Source: Ramicandelaber brevisporus
Lineage: Eukaryota; Kickxellomycota; Ramicandelaberales; Ramicandelaberaceae
Direction: 5' to 3'
Assembly: GCA_025201865.1 (NCBI GenBank)
Contig: MU602672.1
Coordinates: 22,787-86,786, forward strand
DNA length: 64,000 nt
A model generated the notes under the pieces. The model did not search any database. It was not told the origin of the DNA and was given only the letters and a program-made list of their open reading frames with translations. How positions within the stretch are numbered: position 1 is the stretch's first letter; every line of letters starts with the position of its first letter. Both the position numbers and the translations under genes were made by a program. This document shows positions 28,147-38,118 of the stretch, piece by piece.

Positions 28147-30651
28147 TTAGAAGTAAAGATTTGAGGTTGATGAATCCTGCTGAAAAGTGATTGGAGCCAG
28201 CAGCTGTGGATTAATATCGCCCAGCAAAGGCATTGATGAATCTGTTCCAAACGGGCCAAATAGCTCTCCCAAACTATTCAGATCATTGTTGTTAGTGGTG
28301 GTAGTCGTAGTGGTGGCATTTGATGGATTGAGACCAATGTTACCAGTTTGCAGCAAATGTGGAGAGATGCTGGATGCAAATGAGGCGTGGCGAGGCTGGA
28401 ATGGTGACAGCGAAGATGCCAGAGTGGACGATGCATTGAAGTTGTTCATGGTGCGGATTGGAGCACTGCGCGGTGGCGTTGGAATGGTGAAATCAGGTAA
28501 AGCTGACACGGAATGATGAGGCAGCTGGAGATTTCTTCTTGACACATGATGTGAGTAACGACGAGGAGAGTTTGTGTGCAGAGCAGCCGTCGAGCTGTTG
28601 TCTTCATCATTATCTAAAGCTGACACGGAATGATGAGGCAGCTGGAGATTTCTTCTTGACACATGATGTGAGTAACGACGAGGAGAGTGTGTGTGCAGAG
28701 CAGCAGCCATCGAGCTGTTGTCTTCGTCATTACCAGCATCATCAGCATCTTCTTCTTCTTGCACTTGATCACCTTCGTCATCTTCATCAAATCCCTCCAT
28801 GTTGTCAGAGTCATCCATCGTAAATTGCTCTTCTCCCTCTTCTCCTTCTTCTTCATCATCATCAGAATCAGCAAGGTCTGGAACCACTGGAGCACTGCGT
28901 GACCGGCTACGAGTAACCTCTGATGAACGACGTTTACCACTCGCAGCCGCCTTCTTGCTTTGATTCTTCTGGCTACGGCGTGCTGACTTGATCGATACCA
29001 CCAATGTGTCACTCTTGCGACGAGCTGTTGTGTTAGTGTAGGTATCCGGCTCAATCAGTCGATATCGATCGCGCAAGTTCTGACTGCTTCTCTTGCCCTC
29101 AAATCCAAGGTCACTGTCGTTCATAATCGCGGTCCAGTTGTTCCCATGTCTCTGTACACCCAGGCGCAGCATTTTTTCTTCTTCCTTGGTAAACTGGTTG
29201 GCTGGCCGACGATCATGCTTCACAAAGACCACGTTGGAGTCATACCACTTGTCAGCGTAATTCCCAGCAGACTTCTTCTTGGCCGCCATGTCCGTGCCCT
29301 TGGTCAGATCCTTGATTTTCTCAGAAGACTTGCCAGACATTTCGTGGTACTTGTCGGGCCAGCGCGTGCGGAACTTGTCTTTGATGTCGGTGGGTGTGCG
29401 AGTTGGGTCAAAGCGCGATTTGAAGGCCGGATCGCGATGAATCATGGTCCAACGGCCGAAGCCATGCTTGAGAACACCTTCGAACACACAGTCAGTTTCA
29501 TCCAGCGACCACTTTTTGGGTGAGCGGCGACCCTTCTTGACTCCATCGGCAGCAGTTGAAGTGGCAGAGGCGGCAGCAGCATTAGGCTTCTTTTTCTTCT
29601 TTTCGGATGCGATGGTTGTTGAACTGGTGTTGCTACCAATGGGACTGGCGACAGCTCTCTCTTGCTTGATTAGAGGAGCATCGACCCCAAAAGATACGGC
29701 AGGATTAAATGGCATTGTGAGCATATCGCCACCAGTGAGTTCCAAATCGCCAACACCATTAGCAATAATCGGTGTGTGAGCCGGAGCAGTGACAGAGAGC
29801 CGACTACTGCCACCAGCACCACCAGTAAATGGAGTTCCAGGTAACGCGAGCACGTGGCTTGACGGCGTTGGAATCAAGGGGATCATTGGTAGTGGTGCAA
29901 CGACAGACTGAGCTGAAAGAGTAACGGGTAGCTGTGGCAGAAACTGTTGTTGTTGTTGCTGATAAGGGGTGCCAGGGAACTGGAGAACTGGCGGCGTTCC
30001 AGCTGCTCTGGTAAGTAAGCTGAGTGAATTAATTAGCTGCTGGTACTGTTGTTGCTGTTGTTGCTGTTGCTGCTGCTGTTGCTGCTGGATATTTGGGAGC
30101 GGATGGAATAGTTGCTGTGGTGTGAACTGAAGCTGAGCTGCATACGGAGTCATCGACACATGGTACATTGGAGCTGGGCTGACACGAGACTCTGTGATAA
30201 GCTCGGCCGAGTGGCGACGAGAGCTTACATCCGGGAGATGAACAGCAGCGGCAGCGGCAGCAGTCAATGGGTCAATAAAGCCGGAGCCGGTGACAGCAGA
30301 AGCAATAGCAGCGGTGATATCAGCAGCAGTACTAGGCAACACACCAGTCGGAGGACGTAACATGACAGACGGAGGCGGCTGTAGTGGGTGTACACTATCC
30401 TTGCCAGAGAGTGGAATTGTGGCGATGTGCGGTGTAATTGGCGGGATGCTGCCTTGGCTGATGTTGGCACTGCGGTTTCGAAAGTTGGTGGGAAGCGGCG
30501 AAAGGCGATCAAAGGATTCAGAAGCAGCAGCAGGAAGGCCGCTTGCACTTGTACCGGACATCCTGCGGAGGAGATGGGAGCTGGATGATGAAGGACGGTC
30601 GTTGCCACACAGGACAATCTTCTTGGATGAGATCTCTTTGACAACTGGCAT
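28147..30651 (-). CDS. Myb/SANT TRF-like protein 2, with two SANT domains
   Basis: The product is 834 aa from ATG 30651. The first ~370 residues are low complexity (Ser/Pro/Gln, with poly-Gln near 195). A first Myb/SANT domain begins near residue 378 (KKWSLDETDCVFEGVLKHG, GRWTMIH, then TPTDIKDKFRTRWP). A linker follows with the motif AGNYADKWYDSNVVF, then a second SANT domain near 487 (FTKEEEKMLRLGVQRHGNNW, then SQNLRDRYR). A basic segment and an acidic run come next. The C-terminal part contains a perfectly spaced 39-codon tandem repeat. The third helix recalls the telobox of telomere/TTAGGG-binding factors (TRF, Tbf1, Taz1 families), but the usual VDLKDKWRN is not exact. It is the paralog of the adjacent gene. 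A DNA-binding role at chromatin is likely; telomeric or promoter function is open. Confidence 0.8.
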   Translation of the reverse strand: MPVVKEISSKKIVLCGNDRPSSSSSHLLRRMSGTSASGLPAAASESFDRLSPLPTNFRNRSANISQGSIPPITPHIATIPLSGKDSVHPLQPPPSVMLRPPTGVLPSTAADITAAIASAVTGSGFIDPLTAAAAAAVHLPDVSSRRHSAELITESRVSPAPMYHVSMTPYAAQLQFTPQQLFHPLPNIQQQQQQQQQQQQQQYQQLINSLSLLTRAAGTPPVLQFPGTPYQQQQQQFLPQLPVTLSAQSVVAPLPMIPLIPTPSSHVLALPGTPFTGGAGGSSRLSVTAPAHTPIIANGVGDLELTGGDMLTMPFNPAVSFGVDAPLIKQERAVASPIGSNTSSTTIASEKKKKKPNAAAASATSTAADGVKKGRRSPKKWSLDETDCVFEGVLKHGFGRWTMIHRDPAFKSRFDPTRTPTDIKDKFRTRWPDKYHEMSGKSSEKIKDLTKGTDMAAKKKSAGNYADKWYDSNVVFVKHDRRPANQFTKEEEKMLRLGVQRHGNNWTAIMNDSDLGFEGKRSSQNLRDRYRLIEPDTYTNTTARRKSDTLVVSIKSARRSQKNQSKKAAASGKRRSSEVTRSRSRSAPVVPDLADSDDDEEEGEEGEEQFTMDDSDNMEGFDEDDEGDQVQEEEDADDAGNDEDNSSMAAALHTHSPRRYSHHVSRRNLQLPHHSVSALDNDEDNSSTAALHTNSPRRYSHHVSRRNLQLPHHSVSALPDFTIPTPPRSAPIRTMNNFNASSTLASSLSPFQPRHASFASSISPHLLQTGNIGLNPSNATTTTTTTNNNDLNSLGELFGPFGTDSSMPLLGDINPQLLAPITFQQDSSTSNLYF
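28504..28737 (-). repeat. 117-bp in-frame tandem duplication in Myb gene 2
   Basis: The unit beginning TGACACGGAA at 28504 recurs at 28621, exactly 117 bases (39 codons) later. It encodes a Ser/His/Arg-rich block (SPRRYSHHVSRRNLQLP) twice, with a few substitutions such as HTH to HTN. The near identity implies a recent event. Confidence 0.88.
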
Positions 30652-33600
30652 GCTAGATAAATAAATACTAATGGTGATGATGGCGATAATAATAACAATA
30701 ATGACAATGATAATGGTAAAGAGTGTTTGGATATGCGATAATGATGATGGCGAGGATGAGGTTGACGAAAGAAGCCAAGGCGAAAGTGAAAGCGTGTGTG
30801 TGTGTTTGTGTAAACAAAGAGGTTCGTCAATTGGTCTTTTGCGAATATGCTGTCCTTTTCTTGCAAAGGCAAAGAAGCAACTTTGTTTCGACAGTCAAAG
30901 ACGGTTATCAAATAGGAAAGTGTGGACTGCAATGCAAGCGTGAATGAGAGCGACTCGAGAGAGAGAAAAAAAGAGAGCGGGAGGAAACAGTGGCACGGCA
31001 GTGGTAGTGATGGCGGTGAGGCGATTGCGAGGAGTAGGCAAATAACTGGACTGGGTGCAGTCGTGAACACGCGCTCTTTCTTTGCACACAATGGAGCACC
31101 TCCCGGTTGACTGGTAAAAAGCAAAGCGAAGCAAAGCAAAGCACAGCGAAAGGTGAAGAGAGGCAAAGAACGAGTTCTTTGATTGTACTTTGGCGTGAGA
31201 GGCAAACACACAATCGCGGGCAGCAAATAAAAGAGATGTCAGGAGGCTATGTAGCTGGTGTAGACAGCCTTGAAATCGGTTGCGTGTAGTATGGCTGTGG
31301 CGTGTATATGAATGTGTGGTGCTGGTGATGACGAGGGTAGCAAACACACAACGGGCAGGAGCACTCCGAATTGGGAATGTGATATAATATATAATTACAA
31401 AAGTAGCTTGATGAGTAAGAGGGATACTAATAAGGCTAACAAACAGGAGTATGTGAAAAAGAATCTGGATATGAATTGAGTCCGGTGCCACGGTGAAGGC
31501 GGCTAATGTGGGAACTCTTTCTTCCCGCTACAAAGGCACAAAGAAAGTGAGCGCGGAGTAAGGAGAGAGGGTGGTGTTTCGGACTGGTTTGGAGTAACTG
31601 GAGGCTTTACCCCGAGCTGTGGAGTAGCGGGTGAGTGGGATTGTGTATCGAGAGGATGGGCTAAAAATACTACAAAAGAGCAAAAGAGCAAAAGAGCAAA
31701 AGAGCACAAAAGCACAAAAGATGGATGTGAATATGAATGCAAGTCGGTCTCTGTGGCTGCAATATCTAAAATGCGTTTGATGAATTTGAGTGACAGTGGT
31801 ATTTGAGGGCCGTAGGTGCAGTTAACAGAAGATTTTGTGAACCTGCAATGAAGGTGGTGACAATGGTAGTGGTAGTGGTAGTGGTAGTGGATACTGTGTG
31901 ATGATTTGATGATGTGATCAGCAATGCAGCTCACAGTGATGGCAGTCTGGCTGGTGATTGCGATGTTTGTCTGGCTGGTTGGTTGGGGGGAGGAGGGATA
32001 AGTTGAAGTGAAAGTGGAGACAACCACACGCACACAAACTGGATAAATGACTGGGAGAGGGAGAGAGTGGAGCAGGAGTGAGTAGGTGCGTAAAAGTATG
32101 TGCACTGGTGAGAGTGTGATGAAGCAGCAACAGCAACAGCAGCAACAACAGCGGCAACAACGGCAGTAACAAAAAGGAACTTGACTGTTTGTGGAGTAAA
32201 AGATAAAAAAAACAAAGTTGAGCGCTTTGGAGTAAACCAAAGATGAGGCGGTGGTGCAAGTCCAGTTGAGTCAGTCGATCAAAAGACAAAACAACCAGTC
32301 GGGGGGGCACGTACTTGCAACAACAGGCAGACAACGCTTGATTGATGCAATGACAGTCGGAGAGGGAGGTGAATATTTCTCTAAAGGCACGAAAGGAATA
32401 GAGTGGAATGGCGTGGGTAACAAGCCTCGTTTTTTTTTTGTCGATGTTGTAAAAATAGCACCTTAAATCAGTGCACGCGGGAAGGAAAATGGAATGTGAC
32501 CTCAAGATTGTTTGATCCAGTAGCAGTGGTGGTGGTGGTAATGGTGCCAGCAGTAGCGATAGTAGCGATGGTGGTGGTATGAGATCAAAAAAAAAAACAA
32601 GAGTGGAGTTGGAGGAAATACACACTCGAGAAAAAAAATATATACAATCGCGAAAGGATTGTCGAGACGGTAGAGCAGGTAGAGTCACAAAAGGATGTTA
32701 CAGTGCAGTAGCAGCAGGTGCGAAACCATGGGGGCAGTGTGTAAGATAGATAATCGGTCGAGAGCGGAAGTGCATTCCACACAGAGGCAAGCGCACGCGC
32801 AAAGGTTGAATTGCAAGTTGCAGAGAAGAGTCACACAAGAGGCATACACAGAGAAGAGAAGAAATAAAAAAACAAGCATGTCAGTATTCACGTATTCAAA
32901 AAGAGAGAGGGGGAGTGTATGTGTGTGTGTGTGTGTGTGTGTAAGTGTGTGTTCATACTATCCGATCAAGAGTGTGGCGGAAGGAACTTTGTCAATAGCG
33001 AAAGGTAAGTCAAAAAAAAAAGCCGCATTGTAGTACAGGCGAGAGTCCGAAAACAGTCTTGCCTAGACTGGCAGGCAGTGTAGAATAAATTGTGAATGGC
33101 GGATGCAATATATTGTATGTACACAAGGAGCGCGAAAGGCGCGAAAGCAGCGGCAGCAGCAGAGGCAGAGGCAGAGGCAGTGGCAGTGGCAGTGGCAGTG
33201 GCAGTGAAACGCACGCAAGGTACAAGGGAAGCGGCTGAGTCGATGCGAGCAGAGAGGAATGGAGAGGAATGGAGAGGAAGTGGTGGCGCGAAGTGATCGG
33301 TGTGATCAATACAGCTCTCAATTCAGTCTGCCCAGCTCTCGCAGCCAGCGCAGTATGGAGAGGAATGACGTACGTACACTGAACCTGAAGTAAAAACGAG
33401 GCGAACCAACTGAAAGATGATAATAATAGTAAAAGTAATAATTTGTGGATTTGAGCAGGTGTAGAGAGTGGAAGAAGTTGATGGCGTCTTGGTTCGGGGT
33501 AGGTCAGAACAGAAGTTCGGCGTCGGATAGTAAGTACAGTCAGAGAACGTGAACAGCGGTGCGGGTGCGGATTCATACTTATTATTATTGCTGTTTTTTT

Positions 33601-33902
33601 TCCTTTGGGACGTGCACGCGAGCATTCAGATATATACAAAATTGGACAAGTGGACGAAAAGAGAAAGAACACAAACCGAAAGAGAGAGAGAGAGAGAATG
33701 TGCGACGGCAAATAGTGATGTACGTACACTGGTATGGAAGACGGAATAGCGCCTTGTGTGTGTGACAAAGCAGCTAATACAGCTGAGGAGTCGGAGGAGG
33801 CTGATCCAATTCGGCCCAAAGAAAGAGCAGAAGCCGTGTAGTAATGACGACAGTCAAATGACTCGAAGTGGGTGTATTGAGACGTTGTTGTTCGTGCGTT
33901 TA

Positions 33903-33904
<2 letters not shown>

Positions 33905-33950
<46 letters not shown>
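33905..33950. repeat. (TG)n microsatellite
   Basis: This is an almost pure TG dinucleotide tract of about 45 bases, flanked by TATG repeats. It can form Z-DNA and is length-variable. A shorter one lies at 32917-32942. Confidence 0.9.
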
Positions 33951-33956
<6 letters not shown>

Positions 33957-34372
33957 GATATGTAGATGAGGATGAATGATATGAAGTGGATAAAGTTGAC
34001 TGAAGTGAAGTATGATATATGAAAGCTAGAGACTGGAGTTGCTGATGAGAATGAAACAAACAAAAAAAAACGAGGCTGCGAGGCTTATCTACATATTGTT
34101 GACAGTTGAGAGTAGTTGTGAATACACAAAGTAAAAATAAAAACGGGGCTTTTTTATGTCAACTGCAGGCACGCAGGTGTGTCAAAGAGCGCGTGTGTAT
34201 ATACCAGAGTAAACAAAAAAAACAAAAAAGAGTAAGAGTAAAAGAATAAGAAAGACAGAAAAAGGAACAGAAAGGAACAGACTTCGTTGATACGAGACTC
34301 GTTGTTGAGTCAAACAACGGGAAGAACAAAATGAAAGAATAATCTACAGAGAATGAACGAGTGAGCGGAGAA

Positions 34373-34400
34373 GGGTTAGGGTTGTTTTTTAGAAACCCTA
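34373..34400. promoter_or_regulatory. TTAGGG/AAACCCTA motif cluster (telobox-like)
   Basis: GGGTTAGGGTT (34373-34383) is followed 9 bases later by AAACCCTA (34393-34400). Together they give two TTAGGG-type half-sites and one inverted half-site that could pair as a hairpin. In yeasts such promoter motifs are bound by Myb/telobox factors (Tbf1, Teb1). Here it lies about 520 bases before the Cys-rich gene and 3.7 kb upstream of TRF-like Myb gene 2. Function is inferred. Confidence 0.4.
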
Positions 34401-34917
34401 GTCCGACGCTGATCAGTGTACATCAGTGTGACAACCGGAAAAAGTTAACCACAGGAGTGTTGGTGAGGATGTCTCTAAGTTAGAACTACTCTGTGTACTA
34501 TTGAGCGCTTTACATTTCATCTGGAGAGTGCGTAAAAATAGATTAGAAAATGGCTATGACGTACACTCCTTTTTGGTATTATCGTAAAGGGACCACGTTC
34601 ACCATTACTTCCGCCGTATTGTTCTCCTCTCTCTTCTCCTTACTTCTTTTTTTGGCTGCTGTTGTTGTTGTTGCTATTGTTGCTCATCCTAACACGCGGT
34701 ATGGATCGTGCCTTTTTCTGACACTTCCATTCCATTCACTATTGACACCGATACCACTGTTACTACTACTACGATTACACAACATTCGTTCTTCTTTTTT
34801 TTTTACTGCTACACATTAATCAACTGTTACACAAACACAAGGTGCATAATCCAATTTGGACATTTCGTTCACCCCAACGTGTCTTCTTCAGAGAGAGAGA
34901 GAGATAAAAAAGACAAG

Positions 34918-35955
34918 ATGGTGAAAGTATCGATGCCACGTTTACACTCATCTCTTTCACCATCATTTTGCCAACAGCGCCAGCGGCTATTGACGATATG
35001 GCTCACACTAGTGTGTTCAATTCTCTTTGGTCTGGGCACGATTACACGTGGTGCCACTGCTACTCCCACTTCCGCTGCCACGACTGATTCAGCCTTTGCT
35101 CAATCTCAATCTCAATCGCCTTGGAACCCGGCTCCAAAGACAACCGTGACAGATTTGGTATCAACAACTTCCGAACACCAGCATCGCAGCAATGAGCTGC
35201 AGCGGAATCGTGGCTACCTACATCAGCAACAGAGACAAAAATTGCTGCCACCGGCTATTGACGACGGTGGCCGAATTGTCCGAATGAGTCCGGACGATCG
35301 ACGTCATTTATGCAGCGAAAACACAATGGCCTGTTTTACAACTTGCGGCGGCACAAGTCCGGCATTTACGGATATGGCATTCTGTGACTCAATCTCACTT
35401 GAATGGGGATGTCGATGCACCAAGCAACAACAGCAACAACAACAGCAACAACAGCAACAACAGCAACAATCATCCACCACTGAACAAGCTCATGAAAAGA
35501 AGAAAAAGATGGTTCGATTAAAGGCGTGGGAGTGGCCAATCGCAATCCAGGAATGTCGATTTGGTAGAGACGAGTGTACGTCATCATGCGAGCATCGGCA
35601 CGATGGTGATGGCGATGGCAGTGGTAGTGGCAATAATCAGAAGATGAATCTGGCCGGGAAGGAACAATGTCACCAGCAGTGCGATGTCAAATTCAGATGT
35701 GGAACACCAGATGCTCCCAAGTCGAGACTGCGACTCAAACGACCACGCGAGAACATGCACAGTGCCAGCCCTACGTCATCATCAGGAGCAGTAAAACGGA
35801 GTACGGCTTCGGCAGTGCGTACGCGTCTAGCCGATGAACCACTCAACAAGTTGCTCAATAAAGACTTCAGTAACCATCACAACGTGGCTAATGTTTACAT
35901 TCTGACGACCATCGTAACTGGTGTACTCATTCTTGCCACCACTCTTGTACTATAG
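34918..35955 (+). CDS. Secreted Cys-rich surface protein, DUF7707-like, possible GPI anchor
   Basis: The product is 345 aa from ATG 34918 (MVKVSMPRLH). Upstream in-frame sequence is Thr/Ser-rich UTR. A hydrophobic signal segment lies at about residues 24-40 (LLTIWLTLVCSILFGLG). A Cys pattern follows: LCSENTMACFTTCGG, CDSISLEWGCRC, then CRFGRDECTSSC and CHQQCDVKFRC. This resembles the 10-12 Cys framework of fungal secreted DUF7707 proteins. A poly-Gln run near residue 165 and a Gly/Asp-rich loop split the Cys groups. The C-terminus is hydrophobic (about the last 23 residues, VANVYILTTIVTGVLILATTLVL) with no charged tail, as in a GPI-attachment signal. A cell-surface location is expected; the molecular role is unknown. 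Confidence 0.72.
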   Translation: MVKVSMPRLHSSLSPSFCQQRQRLLTIWLTLVCSILFGLGTITRGATATPTSAATTDSAFAQSQSQSPWNPAPKTTVTDLVSTTSEHQHRSNELQRNRGYLHQQQRQKLLPPAIDDGGRIVRMSPDDRRHLCSENTMACFTTCGGTSPAFTDMAFCDSISLEWGCRCTKQQQQQQQQQQQQQQQSSTTEQAHEKKKKMVRLKAWEWPIAIQECRFGRDECTSSCEHRHDGDGDGSGSGNNQKMNLAGKEQCHQQCDVKFRCGTPDAPKSRLRLKRPRENMHSASPTSSSGAVKRSTASAVRTRLADEPLNKLLNKDFSNHHNVANVYILTTIVTGVLILATTLVL

Positions 35956-36077
35956 TATCTCATTCTAATCAATCTCCTAATCAATCTCTTGCTAATATAC
36001 TTGCAAAAGCACAAATGTCATCAATCAAACAGTTGGAATCAATTTCAAAAGGATAAAGATAAAAAAAATGATAAAGA

Positions 36078-36083
36078 AATAAA
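36078..36083 (+). terminator. Candidate poly(A) signal of the Cys-rich gene
   Basis: AATAAA lies 123 bases after the stop codon, inside the short spacer before the convergent I9 gene. Confidence 0.35.
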
Positions 36084-36101
36084 TTATACATTACTCAGCA
36101 C

Positions 36102-36759
36102 TTAGTTGTTAATGGACACAATGCCATCTGGCTCAATCGTCGACACGTGCTCATTAACACTCAAGGTATTGAACGAGTCCGACGGCAATGCCGCGGCAAA
36201 TCCCTTGATGATGCTGTAGCGAGCCTTAATCTTGCCATTCTGCGACTCAATCTGCTTGACAGCATCGTCAATCACCTTGTCCTCAGTGTCAGGCTTGAAC
36301 ATGACAATGAAGTTGTTAGTGCCGGCATAGCTGGCAGTCTTTGTGTTGGAAGCCTTGTTGGCAGATTCCGATGTGGTGGACTGACCAATGTTACCGCTGC
36401 CTGTATTCGGGGAAGAAATTTGGACGCGGCCAGTATCGGGTGAGATGCGAAAGGAACGAGCCAGAGCAAACGCAGTGCCAGCAGTGCCAGAGCGGTTGAG
36501 GACACCAGAAGCAGCCAAGAGTACCGTTGATATCACAGAAGTGGAAACACGAACTTAATCCAGCATACGCAGCACGGCATAAGCGGAAGAAACAATGACG
36601 GTACAAAGAGTAAGTAGAGGGGAAAAAAAAGACAGAGAAAGAAAGAGATAGATGAAGTCAGTAACGAGGTGCTGTAAGAGTCATCTTCGGTGATGAAGAA
36701 GGCTAGAACCATTCCTGTCTGGTGCCAGTTACTACGGCGAGCTGCGTTAACGTACCCAT
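36102..36759 (-). CDS. Peptidase inhibitor I9 (Pbi2-like) protein with N-terminal extension
   Basis: The C-terminal ~75 residues form an I9 inhibitor/propeptide domain (NNFIVMFKPDTEDKVIDDAVKQ, IKARYSIIKGFAAALP, VSTIEPDGIVSI). It has the size and layout of yeast Pbi2, the vacuolar proteinase B inhibitor that also takes part in vacuole fusion. The open frame has no ATG before the domain. A consistent model starts at ATG 36759, uses a 4-base coding exon (ATGG), a 202-base intron 36554-36755 with GTACGT donor, and exon 2 from 36553. This gives 151 aa beginning MVRVSTSVISTVLLAASGVL, which looks like a signal or mitochondrial presequence. Pbi2 itself lacks such a leader. The domain is firm; the start and the target organelle are not. 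Confidence 0.72.
36554..36755 (-). other. Predicted intron after a 4-base first coding exon (I9 gene)
   Basis: The donor GTACGT directly follows ATGG, and the acceptor is TTAAG. Phase 1 is preserved. A long pyrimidine tract lies mid-intron, and a TAA in the coding frame just before the acceptor is removed by splicing. The acceptor is not ideal. Confidence 0.42.
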
Positions 36760-37210
36760 GTCTGTGTCTTTGTGTGTCTTTGTGTGTATACTTTCTAGAT
36801 GCAGATGCTGACTATCCAACAACAACAAAAGAAAAGAAAAGAAAAAGGAGTGAAGTGGAATGAAGTGAAGCGGAGGTGAAGTGAGGTGATGTACAGGATG
36901 TGCCGGATGAGGAAGCTCGCGGTTGAGGGTTAAGTAGCAGCTCCGCGACAGCACGCGCGACGTGCCAAGAACTATTCCTGTCTCTCGCAACATCCACGCA
37001 ACTTTGACGTTTTGCACTCACTCACTCACTTATTGCATGGCTGAACCACGCGGATTTCAAAAACGGAGAGACCCATCATTCGCCATCTCCACATTGGTTG
37101 TGCGCCATTAATTAGCTGTGTTCACAAAAAACAGTATTTAAAAAGGGGAAAGTAATCATCAGCGCAAAGGGTAAATATAACACTTATAATAGACATTAAA
37201 TCATTCTTGA
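36760..37210. other. Spacer upstream of the I9 gene
   Basis: This is the I9 leader/promoter and the 3' UTR of the arrestin gene. It includes TGTGTCTT repeats near 36763-36787 and GTGAAG-type repeats near 36845-36890. No gene is seen. Confidence 0.5.
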
Positions 37211-38087
37211 TCATTCATCGTCTTCCTCTTCTTCTTCGTCATCATCATCTTCATTTTCTTCATCGGTTTCATCAACATAGTAGAATAGGTTGCCATTCTC
37301 ATCCATGTACAAATCAACATACTCTTCATCTTCGCCTTCACCCTCACCTTCTTCGTCCTCACCATCTTCATCGTCGTCATCTTCATCGTCGTCATCTTCA
37401 TCTTCTTCATCCTCATCATCATCCTCTTCTTCATCTCCTTCCTCGTCGGACTCATAATCTTCCTCTTCTTCGTCATCATAATCAGATTCCTCGCTATATT
37501 CATCTTCGTCGGACTCATCACTCAATGCTGTTGCAGGAATTGAACGAGACGTTGATGGCTGTGTCTTTACTGCACTCATAATTGGAGAATGGCCATTCAT
37601 TGCTTCCATGATGCTGTCATCTTCGAATGAACCATCTGGAGTTCCATGTTCAATGCTATCACCGTCGTCAGAGTCATCCTCCTCATCATCTTCATCATCT
37701 TCATCCTCATCTGAAGTGTCTGGTTGGCCTGCAAAACGGACACTCATTGTACTGCGCGTACTCATTCCAGATGACAATAGTACACCCTTTGATGGACGAC
37801 GCATCTGCATCGACATTTTGAACTCATCCAGAGGAGTCGGCGACTTGGTTGACAGAGAATTGAAGCTGGTGTTGATGACAGAGTCGTTGGTGGCAGCATG
37901 CACAAGCACTGGAGGTGAGGGAGATGGCTTGCTAGCTGAGCGAGCAGTTGGAACAGGCGTATCATCGGCAATAACAGAAGAGGAACTGCCCAGACTTGGC
38001 GATTCAGACGAGAGCTCAAGTGATATGTCCTCGACCACAGATGCATCTTCATTCTCCACCAATGACAATGACAATGATGATACCGGT

Positions 38088-38118
<31 letters not shown>

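Larger units (their letters stand above)
30652..34917. other. 4.3-kb gene-poor purine-rich intergenic region
   Basis: No credible gene is visible. The plus strand is strongly rich in A and G, with GAGA runs, AAAAGAGC repeats (31676-31720), GTAGTG repeats (31864-31890), GGCAGT repeats (33177-33206) and long TG repeats (32917-32942, 33905-33950). Minus-strand open frames across it translate to Ser/Leu/His/Cys runs with no domain. On the minus strand it is the pyrimidine-rich leader or promoter side of Myb gene 2; the right end is the promoter of the Cys-rich gene. Confidence 0.6.

Noticed and set aside
33010-34059. Long minus-strand open frames in the 30.7-34.1 kb region (also 30264-31491, 31503-32240 and 31918-32688)
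   Set aside because: They translate to Ser/Leu/His/Thr runs from microsatellites and pyrimidine-rich DNA, have no domain and overlap in several frames.
34550-34819. Plus-strand open frame with a Leu/Val-rich hydrophobic stretch, ATG at 34550
   Set aside because: It lies in the T-rich leader of the Cys-rich gene and is made of simple repeats; at most an upstream ORF.
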